5,510 bases of DNA from an uncultured Bacteroidales bacterium. GTDB lineage: Bacteria > Bacteroidota > Bacteroidia > Bacteroidales > Muribaculaceae. Of the stretch, positions 1-5,510 are shown piece after piece (within the stretch, counting starts at the first letter, position 1; every line of letters begins with the position of its first letter). The notes under the pieces were generated by a model. It saw only the letters and a program-made list of their open reading frames with translations, was not told where the DNA came from and did not search any database. The stretch is from contig USIN01000133.1 of assembly GCA_900554715.1 (NCBI GenBank), positions 1 to 5,510 of the forward strand, read 5' to 3'. The position numbers and the translations under genes were made by a program.

Positions 1-191
1 TGCAATATATATGGTTCGCCCGAACGGCGGCGTATGCCTTTATGAGCCTCTTTGGCAAAGCGATAAGCCCGTTCGATGATTTCGACTTTCTTGCGGTGGT
101 TGCTGCTCAGATATCCGTTGAGCACCTCCATGAAAGCGTCCTCGATCATACGGTCTTCTTCGGCGGGAGTCATTACGGTCTGCTTTTCCAT
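1..191 (-). CDS. rsh: RelA/SpoT homologue (bifunctional (p)ppGpp synthetase/hydrolase), N-terminal fragment
   Basis: This is the first 63 codons of a long RSH enzyme; the gene continues past the left edge. Seen: reading leftward from the ATG at 191, the frame stays open to base 1. Residues 31-63 match the start of the RSH HD hydrolase domain: NHRKK, then AYRFAKEAHKG, then RRRSGEPYI at about 54-62. His50, in the AHKG motif, is in the position of the first metal-binding histidine of the Mn-dependent HD site. Known: long RSH proteins make (p)ppGpp from ATP and GDP/GTP and hydrolyse it, carrying the cytoplasmic stringent response; Bacteroidales usually have one or two. The ATG is chosen because it follows a good promoter at the usual distance and gives the normal short lead into the HD domain. 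The synthetase, TGS and ACT regions are outside the window, so dual activity is inferred, not seen. Confidence 0.9.
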   Translation of the reverse strand, partial: MEKQTVMTPAEEDRMIEDAFMEVLNGYLSSNHRKKVEIIERAYRFAKEAHKGIRRRSGEPYIL

Positions 192-204
192 GATAAATGG
201 TTAT

Positions 205-216
205 ATTTGCGCAAAT
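205..216. repeat. Perfect 12-bp palindrome in the RelA/SpoT 5' leader
   Basis: ATTTGCGCAAAT reads identically on both strands. It lies between the predicted -7 box (239-232) and the start codon (191), so it would be inside the leader RNA or just downstream of the transcription start, a position suited to an operator. Bases 202-209 also read TATATTTG on the plus strand, a -7-like match, but I see no TTG box at the proper distance upstream of it. The palindrome is certain; its function is unknown. Confidence 0.45.
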
Positions 217-231
217 TAATGCAATTAACGA

Positions 232-263
232 CAAATATATATCTTTTTCACGAAAACCGCAAA
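232..263 (-). promoter_or_regulatory. Bacteroidetes-type promoter for the RelA/SpoT gene
   Basis: On the minus strand there is a TTTG (-33-type box, 263-260), a 20-nt spacer, then TATATTTG (239-232), an exact match to the Bacteroidetes sigma-ABfr -7 consensus TAnnTTTG. Spacing is within the family norm of about 19-21 nt. Transcription should begin a few bases further left, near 225-228, giving a leader of about 35 nt before the ATG at 191. Both boxes and the spacing are seen directly; promoter function is inferred. Confidence 0.7.
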
Positions 264-431
264 AAAATCGCATAGACCGCAATCAAAACAAAAGAACATA
301 AGGGCCGAAGAACAAACGAATTTTTCGACAGAAAGACAGAAAGCACAAAGTGAATCATAGTAGGGCGACGCCATGGCGCAGCCGCGTAACTTTCCACGGA
401 TGCAGGACGCCCGCGTTAACAAAATTTCAGG

Positions 432-462
432 CCTACAGTCTGATTATCAGTCGGTTTTTTTT
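432..462 (+). terminator. Weak rho-independent terminator-like hairpin with T8, rightward
   Basis: CTGA (440-443) pairs with TCAG (447-450) around a 3-nt loop. The stem is extended by G438-C452 across a T-T mismatch, and possibly by CC (432-433) with GG (453-454). It is followed at once by eight T's (455-462). The T-run is downstream only for plus-strand transcription, yet no plus-strand gene lies to its left. It could end an unannotated small RNA or antisense transcript, or be chance. The stem is short, so confidence is low. Confidence 0.3.
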
Positions 463-489
463 GCTTTACGCCTTTATATCTAAAATCTT

Positions 490-501
490 ACACCCTTGTG
501 T
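490..501 (-). terminator. Small hairpin downstream of the PCMD gene, possible 3' end
   Basis: ACAC (490-493) pairs with GTGT (498-501) around a 4-nt loop, about 45 bp past the PCMD stop codon. In the minus direction it is followed by AAGATTTTAG, a poor T-tract. This is the nearest candidate 3' end signal for the PCMD transcript, but a 4-bp stem is weak and the assignment is tentative. A second imperfect stem, CCCG...CGGG, lies at about 522-539, nearer the stop, and has no T-run. Confidence 0.2.
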
Positions 502-546
502 GCTTATAACTACCGAATAATCCCGTTGGCAGCAGCGGGCCACCGG

Positions 547-1509
547 TCAGTAGACCAGCGCGACGTTGTCGACGAGGAAGTCGGTGCCGACTGTGCCGAC
601 ATAAGGCTCGCCGCTGCCCGACGAAAACATTATCAGCATGTGGGTCGGTGTGGCGTCATCATCGTCCCATCCCACTTCTTTCACTGGAACAACCTTGCCC
701 TTTGAATTGCGGGCGCAGTAGCTTTTCTCGGCGGATATCAATCCCTGGAAACTCTTGAAGCCGGGCTTTTTCGAGGCGTCGCCGTAGACGACGGCGAGCC
801 GGTGGGCGTCTTTCCATCCGCCGCTCGATTTGTCGAGCAGCTCGCGGCCAGTGCCGACGCGCTTGGCGTAGGGATTGCCCTGAGCGTCCTCCCAGCGCCG
901 CTGCAGTATGATGAAGACCTCGGCCTTGTCGGCGCCCGGGATAGTCTTTTTACTGCCGAAGCCCGACGAATATAGACGCGAGTTGCCGGCGGGGATAGTC
1001 AGACAATAGTCATATTGCAACGCTTTGGGACGGCGGGTGAAAGGAATACCCATCTCCATCTTCGTATATGGATCTTTAGTCGATTTGATAGGTTCGAACA
1101 TGCGGCCGAGAAAGATTGTCCCCGCCACGAGAACGTCTATATTGATTATGCCGATGGCCTTGCAGCGTTCGAGATGTGTCGTCAGACGCGCGCAGCGGCC
1201 GTGACCCTGATGCTCGGCCGGATAGACGGCGTTGCTTGTCTTGGTGATACCGCAGACTTTGGCCATGACATTTGACGTCGCCCAGGGCGAACCGCCGAGA
1301 TTGACATAAGGTTCGCTGCCATTGATTACTTTCTCGGGCCCGATTTCATATACCTGTTTGGTGTCACCGCCTATAATGGCCGATTCGTGGATATTACGCG
1401 TCACCCATGAATCGAAGTTCCCGTATTTTATTGGCTCTATTTTATCTGCCGCAAAAGCTATGAGACTCGTTGACAAAGCGATAGATAGAGATATGATAAA
1501 TTTATTCAT
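547..1509 (-). CDS. Secreted PCMD-domain protein (putative carbohydrate metabolism domain)
   Basis: This is a complete 320-residue protein. Seen: residues 1-21 form a classic Sec signal peptide (MNK start, hydrophobic core about 4-19, AFAA before the likely cut), with no lipobox cysteine, so it should be a soluble periplasmic or exported protein. The mature part fits the Bacteroidetes PCMD family from start to end: a FDSW...ESAIIGG block (about 32-48), YEIGP (54-58), GGSPWATSNVMAKV (72-85), the core NIDVLVAGTIFLG (123-135), GIPFTRRPKAL (154-164), LQRRWEDAQGNPYAKRVGT (202-220), and the closing GTDFLVDNVALVY (308-320). Known: PCMD proteins are beta-rich, mostly from gut Bacteroidales, and are presumed to act on or bind glycans; no reaction is established. 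The frame could begin two codons earlier at a GTG (1515), but the ATG at 1509 gives the better signal peptide and follows a promoter very closely. It is divergent from the MFS gene. Confidence 0.88.
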   Translation of the reverse strand: MNKFIISLSIALSTSLIAFAADKIEPIKYGNFDSWVTRNIHESAIIGGDTKQVYEIGPEKVINGSEPYVNLGGSPWATSNVMAKVCGITKTSNAVYPAEHQGHGRCARLTTHLERCKAIGIINIDVLVAGTIFLGRMFEPIKSTKDPYTKMEMGIPFTRRPKALQYDYCLTIPAGNSRLYSSGFGSKKTIPGADKAEVFIILQRRWEDAQGNPYAKRVGTGRELLDKSSGGWKDAHRLAVVYGDASKKPGFKSFQGLISAEKSYCARNSKGKVVPVKEVGWDDDDATPTHMLIMFSSGSGEPYVGTVGTDFLVDNVALVY

Positions 1510-1514
1510 AAGCA

Positions 1515-1546
1515 CAAAATTAATGAATTTAACTTAAATACAACAA
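1515..1546 (-). promoter_or_regulatory. Bacteroidetes-type promoter for the PCMD gene, very close to the start codon
   Basis: On the minus strand, TAATTTTG (1522-1515) fits TAnnTTTG. TTGTTG (1546-1541) lies 18 or 21 nt upstream, depending on which TTG is used. The predicted transcription start is near 1509-1511, at or next to the ATG at 1509, so the mRNA would be leaderless or nearly so. If this promoter is real, the upstream GTG start (1515) is ruled out because it would not be transcribed. Confidence 0.5.
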
Positions 1547-1559
1547 TCCGACTGTTCCC

Positions 1560-1608
1560 GTCGTTTGCCGACACGCTAAATATGCCACTTTTTTGTCGTT
1601 TGGGGACA
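1560..1608. repeat. Two copies of a 14-bp GTCGTTTGNNGACA repeat in the divergent promoter region
   Basis: Copy 1 (1560-1573) is GTCGTTTGCCGACA and copy 2 (1595-1608) is GTCGTTTGGGGACA. They match at 12 of 14 positions, are in the same orientation, and start 35 bp apart. Each has a GTC-N7-GAC dyad. In copy 1 the arms extend inward to GTCG-N5-CGAC; in copy 2 they extend outward to TTGTC-N7-GACAA (1593-1609). They lie upstream of the PCMD promoter and between it and the likely MFS promoter, where a regulator serving both genes would bind. The repeats are seen directly; operator function is inferred. Confidence 0.5.
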
Positions 1609-1671
1609 ATCTCTGTCTTATTGAAAGATACAATATTAACAACCGCGAATCGCTTTGTGTTTCAACTTCGT

Positions 1672-1679
1672 TATTTTTG
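1672..1679 (+). promoter_or_regulatory. Possible -7 element for the MFS gene
   Basis: TATTTTTG fits the TAnnTTTG consensus and lies about 50 nt upstream of the ATG at 1730. The nearest TTTG (1654-1657) is only 14 nt away, shorter than the usual 19-21, so the -33 box is poor and the promoter may be weak or depend on an activator. The paired repeats at 1560-1608 lie upstream of it. Confidence 0.35.
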
Positions 1680-1729
1680 AACTTTAGCTGCCGGACGATA
1701 GTTAGAAAATACAAAAAGATATCAAAAAG

Positions 1730-2983
1730 ATGGACCCCTCCCAGCAAACCGTCAGCACAAACGGCACGACAGCACCGGCGCAATCACCGATGTCTGTCAA
1801 ACTACAGAAAGACAGCCGGTATTATATATTTCTTGTCGTTTATCTCGTATTATTAAGCGCCCTCGGATCGTTTGTCAACGACATGTACACGCCGGCGCTC
1901 CCAAGCATGTGCCGTTTCTTCGGATGTTCCATACCCACCGCACAGATGGGTATGACGATGGGCATGGTCGGTCTGGCCATCGGCCAGCTTATCCTCGGCC
2001 CGGTCAGCGACCGCTACGGACGCAAGCCCGTACTCATCGGCGCCCTCGCGCTCTTCATCGTCTCGGCCGTGGTGAGTGTGTTTTCTCCGACAATCCATGT
2101 TTTCAACCTCTGCCGCCTCTTTCAGGGTATAGGCGCTTCGGGCGGATATTTTCTCGCCCGCACAATTCCGGCCGACGTCTATTCGGGACGCAACCTCGCG
2201 CGCCTGATGGCTCTCGTCGGCGCCATCAACGGGATCGCACCCGCATCGGCACCGGTTATCGGCGGTTTCACAGCCGACGCTTTCGGCTGGAGAGGCGTTT
2301 TCGTCGTCCTCGCCATCTTCGCGGCCGTCATCCTCGCCGTAGTTCCGGAGATGAAAGAGTCTCTCTCGCCGTCGCGCCGCGTAACCGGAGGAATACGCCA
2401 ATCTATCCTTGGGTACAAGTCACTGATACTCAACAAGCCGTTTATCATACACGTCTGTTTCAAAGGCACAGCGCTCGGACTCCTCTTCGCCTACATCTCG
2501 TCATCGCCCTTTATTCTCCAGAATCATTACGGCGTGACACAGACAGGCTACGGACTGCTCATCGGATTCAATGCCCTGTTCATGGCCGCCGGGTCGATGG
2601 TCGCGCTCAAATTCAAACCGCTTAAAAAGGCGGCTTTCATCGGCTCGCTCATACTCGCTGCCGGTGTCATCGGCGAAACCGTGGCGCTCTATTGCATCCA
2701 CAGCATCGTCATCTATGAAATCTTCACAATCCTTATGGTCTTTGCGCTCGGTCTCATCTTCACCACAGCCAACACACTGGCGATGAACGAAGGCCGCAGT
2801 CAGGCCGGCGAAGCATCATCGGTGCTCGGCATCTCGGGCTACGTTGTCGGCGCCATCGTTTCGCCACTCGTCGGTTTGGACAACGTACTCCACTCGACCG
2901 CAATAACATACGTCATCCTCACGGTCGTCATCATCCTCTTCTCCCTCGCCTCCCGCTCCCTCGCCCCAGACCTCGACAAATGA
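1730..2983 (+). CDS. MFS drug-resistance-type exporter, Bcr/CflA family (DHA1)
   Basis: This is a complete 417-residue inner-membrane transporter, near the usual 390-410 for the family, with about 12 hydrophobic segments in two halves split by a polar loop at about 206-230. Seen: DMYTPALPSM at 51-60 (the Bcr/CflA TM1 signature with its acidic residue), motif A GPVSDRYGRKP at 90-100, motif B RLFQGIGAS at 129-137, and a motif-C-like GIAPASAPVIGGF at 168-180. Known: the family exports small molecules such as bicyclomycin, chloramphenicol, sulphonamides or amino acids by proton antiport; the true substrate cannot be read here. The first 20 residues are polar and Thr/Gln/Ser-rich, and a second Met at residue 21 (1790) would give a more typical N-terminus; the first ATG is kept because nothing excludes it. 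It is divergent from the PCMD gene and converges on the receptor gene with a 37-bp gap. Resistance function is not demonstrated. Confidence 0.92.
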   Translation: MDPSQQTVSTNGTTAPAQSPMSVKLQKDSRYYIFLVVYLVLLSALGSFVNDMYTPALPSMCRFFGCSIPTAQMGMTMGMVGLAIGQLILGPVSDRYGRKPVLIGALALFIVSAVVSVFSPTIHVFNLCRLFQGIGASGGYFLARTIPADVYSGRNLARLMALVGAINGIAPASAPVIGGFTADAFGWRGVFVVLAIFAAVILAVVPEMKESLSPSRRVTGGIRQSILGYKSLILNKPFIIHVCFKGTALGLLFAYISSSPFILQNHYGVTQTGYGLLIGFNALFMAAGSMVALKFKPLKKAAFIGSLILAAGVIGETVALYCIHSIVIYEIFTILMVFALGLIFTTANTLAMNEGRSQAGEASSVLGISGYVVGAIVSPLVGLDNVLHSTAITYVILTVVIILFSLASRSLAPDLDK

Positions 2984-3020
2984 CTACGAATCAAAAATTT
3001 ATGGGGATGCGGTATGGCGA
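2984..3020. other. Convergent intergenic gap between the MFS and receptor genes
   Basis: Only 37 bp separate the two stop codons. The gap is AT-rich in its left half (AATCAAAAATTTATG), and I see no clear stem-loop with a T-run on either strand. Transcripts of the two genes probably overlap at their 3' ends or rely on Rho. Confidence 0.5.
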
Positions 3021-5510
3021 TTACTGGACGACCTTGACGTCGGCCGAGCCGGAGTTTTCGCGAAGGTTGCGGCTGACGCGTTTGAAGATGCGGCCGAAAT
3101 CGATGTTATATGACACGTTGAAGGTCAGCATCATCCGGTTGTCCTTGATATAGGATTCACGTCGGGCGGGATTGACTTTGTCGACCGACTGCGACGGATA
3201 ATAGGTGCCCTTGCTGCCGGTTATATACATCCACGAAGCGGAGACACTGAGCCGTTTGCCGACATTATAGATTACTCCGAGCCAGTCGTTGTTCTCTTCC
3301 TGAGAGATGCGGTTATACCACAGCGACCTGAGCGGTTTGCGATAGCCGCAGCCTACGGTCCACTTGCCGAAATACCCGAAGACCGAGCCTTCGGCAGTCC
3401 ACGCCCCGTAGTTGTTGACCGTATTGTCATCGAGGCGATAGCGTGAATAGCAGTGAGCAACCGACAGTCTTGCAGTCAGCCTGCCTCCGAACACCTCTCT
3501 GAGTCCGACGGCGACGGCCGACTTCACAGAGAAGGCGCTCTTGCTGTTCTCGGTGCGACTGACAAATTTACCGTCACCGATATAGCTCGTAGCTGTGTAA
3601 ATGCCGTTGAACATATTGGTCTCACTGACCGTGGCATTCAGCCAAAAGTGACGGTGCGACCACCACACTCTCTGCTGCAGGTCAAGACGATAGCCGGTTT
3701 TAAGCCGCGAATTGCCTGTGACCCAGAGATAGCCGTCATATTCCTGATAGTTCTCGATAAACGACGACAGCGAGGGTATTATCGGACCAAGAGAGGCCGT
3801 GAAAGTCAGGGTAGTTCTGTCGGCCGGCACGCTGACATTGAGGTCGGCGTTGGCGAAAGCGCGGGTCCACTGCTGCGAGTTGTTCTTGATTGAGTGGAGG
3901 TTGAGACCGCCCTTGACAGTGCCGGTGACAGAGCCTACTTTCGATGTCAGGGCGGCGAAGGCATTGAGCTGATAGTCTTTGTTGAAGGCGCGGAAGTCTT
4001 CGATGAGATAGTGGCTGCGGGTGTCGCGATAGTAGTTGTCGACATTGACGGTCAGGTAGTTCTTGTCGTTGAGCGGCTGACGGTATGAGGCCGAGAGCTG
4101 TCCGGCATAGAATTTCGTATCAATGTCAGACGGGTATTTCTCAATGCGGTCTACCGAGAAAGTGTCGGCGAGAATGCGTTCGTATTTCTGTGGCTGCGTC
4201 GAGCCTGTCGCCTGAATCTCGAGCTGACGGTCGCGCTGCCAGTTTTTCTGGTAATATAACGACATATTGCCGGATATATAAGTGCGGTGTACGCGCGAAA
4301 AGCGGTGATAGTCGCCAAGATAGCTGTCGCTAACGGCACCATCTGTATAAAAGTAGGAATGTGAGGCGTTCATCCAGCCGCGGGCGATCAGCGCCGAACC
4401 GTCATCGGGACGGAGGGTGTAACTGAGCGACAGGTCATGGTCGAAATAATGCATGGGCGAATGCACTTTATCCATATCAATGTCGACCCTGAAACCATCG
4501 TCGCCGATATAGCTCTGACGGCTTGTCTCATAACGGCGGTGATAGTTGCGGTAGTTGTTGCTGTACTGGAGCGCTGTCTCCGACTTGCCCTGATTGTATG
4601 AGAAGCCCACCACGGTGTTGGTAAACAAAGCGTTGACCGCCTGCTGGCCGTTGATATAGAACGAGCCGCCGTCATTACGCTCTTTCAATGTGATTTCGAG
4701 GACGGCACCGGCGCCGCGGTCGAGATATTTGGCCGGAATCTGAGTGTAGTATTTTATGCGGGCGACATTGCGGGGCTGGATATTGTAGAGATATGACTGA
4801 GGCCGTTCGACGCCGTTTACAACGAAAATAATCGGCGCATTAAAGGCCGTGACTCTATTGCTGACCTTGTCATGCCACAGACCCGGCAGCGGCTGCATGC
4901 TCAGAAAGCTGAAGATGTCGAGGGCATGGGCGGCCGTCGTAGCCGAGGGGATGACCTCGAGATGGTCGCCGACATAATCGACGGTCTTGCTTTCGACAGT
5001 GACGTTATCGAGTTTCTGCGCGCTGGTGTGTATGACCACGTCGCCTATACGGCCGACGCTTATGTTCTTCGTCAGAGGGAAATAACCCAGACAGGTGACG
5101 TTCATGATGGCATTGGCGGCATCGGTGGGGATGACGAAGTCGCCGTTTTCGGTCGATATGCCGCCGGTGATGAATGTCGAATCGGCCGGACTGAACAGGC
5201 GCACGTTGGCATACTCGACAGCCTCTCCGCGCTCGTTGACGAGCCGGCCTATGAGCTTGCCGGCTGTGCGCCTCAGCGGTTCGATGACGGCATGCCCATC
5301 GTCGTTGAAGCTGACTCTCACCGGATATAGCCCGACAATCTTATAGACAGCCTCGACGGGCGTCAGATTCATAAACGAGCATGTGACGGGATAATCCTCG
5401 AGGGTATTGTAGATGAAGCTGAGTTTCAGCTCCGGACATTCGCGGCTGATGTCAACAAGAGCCTCAGACATAGGTGTCGAGCGGTATGAGCGCGAGATGC
5501 GGCGGTCGCC
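3021..5510 (-). CDS. TonB-dependent-receptor-like outer membrane beta-barrel protein with STN and carboxypeptidase-regulatory-like domains, 5' partial
   Basis: The frame is open from the right edge to the TAA at 3021, giving 829 visible residues. The Met at 5471 is internal, because in-frame sequence homologous to an STN domain precedes it (SRSYRSTPMSEALVDIS). Domain order by base: STN/secretin-type domain about 5490-5275; carboxypeptidase-regulatory-like Ig fold about 5261-5020 (GKLIGRLVNERGEAVEYANV, ending near LDNVTVES, which resembles a TonB box); plug about 5000-4680 (FLSMQPLPGL, IIFVVNGVERP, AKYLDRGAGAVLEITLKER); then a barrel of about 550 residues rich in alternating aromatic strands. 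The last strand, LTFNVSYNIDFG, is followed by a tail of about 23 residues. Known: this layout belongs to the OMP_b-brl family of Bacteroidetes TonB-linked receptors; an STN domain often contacts a FecR-type anti-sigma factor. The ligand is unknown, and no SusD-like gene follows in the window. The signal peptide and promoter are off the edge. Confidence 0.88.
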   Translation of the reverse strand, partial: GDRRISRSYRSTPMSEALVDISRECPELKLSFIYNTLEDYPVTCSFMNLTPVEAVYKIVGLYPVRVSFNDDGHAVIEPLRRTAGKLIGRLVNERGEAVEYANVRLFSPADSTFITGGISTENGDFVIPTDAANAIMNVTCLGYFPLTKNISVGRIGDVVIHTSAQKLDNVTVESKTVDYVGDHLEVIPSATTAAHALDIFSFLSMQPLPGLWHDKVSNRVTAFNAPIIFVVNGVERPQSYLYNIQPRNVARIKYYTQIPAKYLDRGAGAVLEITLKERNDGGSFYINGQQAVNALFTNTVVGFSYNQGKSETALQYSNNYRNYHRRYETSRQSYIGDDGFRVDIDMDKVHSPMHYFDHDLSLSYTLRPDDGSALIARGWMNASHSYFYTDGAVSDSYLGDYHRFSRVHRTYISGNMSLYYQKNWQRDRQLEIQATGSTQPQKYERILADTFSVDRIEKYPSDIDTKFYAGQLSASYRQPLNDKNYLTVNVDNYYRDTRSHYLIEDFRAFNKDYQLNAFAALTSKVGSVTGTVKGGLNLHSIKNNSQQWTRAFANADLNVSVPADRTTLTFTASLGPIIPSLSSFIENYQEYDGYLWVTGNSRLKTGYRLDLQQRVWWSHRHFWLNATVSETNMFNGIYTATSYIGDGKFVSRTENSKSAFSVKSAVAVGLREVFGGRLTARLSVAHCYSRYRLDDNTVNNYGAWTAEGSVFGYFGKWTVGCGYRKPLRSLWYNRISQEENNDWLGVIYNVGKRLSVSASWMYITGSKGTYYPSQSVDKVNPARRESYIKDNRMMLTFNVSYNIDFGRIFKRVSRNLRENSGSADVKVVQ

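Larger units (their letters stand above)
192..546. other. Intergenic spacer without a convincing gene
   Basis: This 355-bp spacer separates the RelA/SpoT start from the end of the PCMD gene. It is AT-rich apart from a GC-rich patch at about 361-420, where GGGCG (363-367) can pair with CGCCC (408-412). It contains the RelA/SpoT promoter and leader, a weak hairpin plus T8 at 432-462, and a small ACAC-CCTT-GTGT hairpin at 490-501. A 65-codon minus-strand frame (422-225) is unusually rich in Cys and Phe and runs straight through the promoter, so it is not called as a gene. I find no tRNA-like cloverleaf or recognisable ncRNA family. Confidence 0.6.

Noticed and set aside
40..282. 80-codon minus-strand open frame overlapping the RelA/SpoT start
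   Set aside because: It is in a different frame from the clear RSH N-terminus and crosses its promoter; its Arg/Ser-rich composition is typical of a shadow frame.
361..422. tRNA or SRP-type RNA in the GC-rich patch of the left spacer
   Set aside because: No T-loop GTTCRAN, no cloverleaf on either strand and no GGAAGGAAGCAG-like SRP core were found.
1853..2401. 182-codon minus-strand frame antisense to the MFS gene
   Set aside because: Charged, low-complexity translation (Asp/Glu/Arg/His) typical of the antisense of a membrane protein gene; no domain seen.
1909..2625. 238-codon plus-strand frame inside the MFS gene
   Set aside because: It is an out-of-frame reading of the exporter, extremely Arg/His-rich, with no family resemblance; GC-rich codon bias explains its length.
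2984..3020. Bidirectional terminator between the convergent genes
   Set aside because: No stem-loop of useful length is visible in the 37-bp gap on either strand.
4872..5330. 152-codon plus-strand frame antisense to the receptor gene
   Set aside because: It lies opposite the well-supported STN/regulatory/plug region of the receptor, and no recognisable motif is seen.

Overview
The window looks like a piece of a Bacteroidales chromosome, perhaps Muribaculaceae or a close relative. The evidence is the gene families (a PCMD-domain secreted protein and an STN/CarboxypepD_reg/plug/OMP beta-barrel receptor), Bacteroidetes-type promoter elements (TTTG or TTG about 20 nt from TAnnTTTG), no clear Shine-Dalgarno sites, and GC-rich genes separated by AT-rich spacers. 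The exact genus cannot be read from this sequence.

Layout, left to right. (1) At 1-191, minus strand, lies the first 63 codons of a RelA/SpoT-type (p)ppGpp synthetase/hydrolase, cut by the window edge. A well-formed Bacteroidetes promoter lies just upstream of it, and a perfect 12-bp palindrome sits in the presumed 5' leader. (2) At 192-546 is a 355-bp spacer with no convincing gene. It holds a GC-rich patch, a weak hairpin followed by eight T's that faces right, and an odd cysteine-rich reading frame that is probably not a gene. (3) At 547-1509, minus strand, is a complete secreted PCMD-domain protein. (4) At 1510-1729 is a divergent promoter region with two copies of a GTCGTTTGNNGACA repeat. 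(5) At 1730-2983, plus strand, is a complete 12-TM MFS exporter of the Bcr/CflA type. (6) At 2984-3020 is a short convergent gap. (7) At 3021-5510, minus strand, is most of a large outer-membrane TonB-dependent-receptor-like protein whose N-terminus lies beyond the right edge.

The genes do not form one obvious pathway. The PCMD gene and the MFS gene are divergent and share a 220-bp control region, so co-regulation is possible. The MFS gene and the receptor gene converge. Overall this looks like ordinary core or semi-core Bacteroidales sequence. I saw no mobile element, CRISPR array, tRNA, rRNA or defence system. The points most worth a second look are the paired repeats in the divergent promoter region, the possible leaderless start of the PCMD gene, and the terminator-like structure with no upstream gene in the left spacer.
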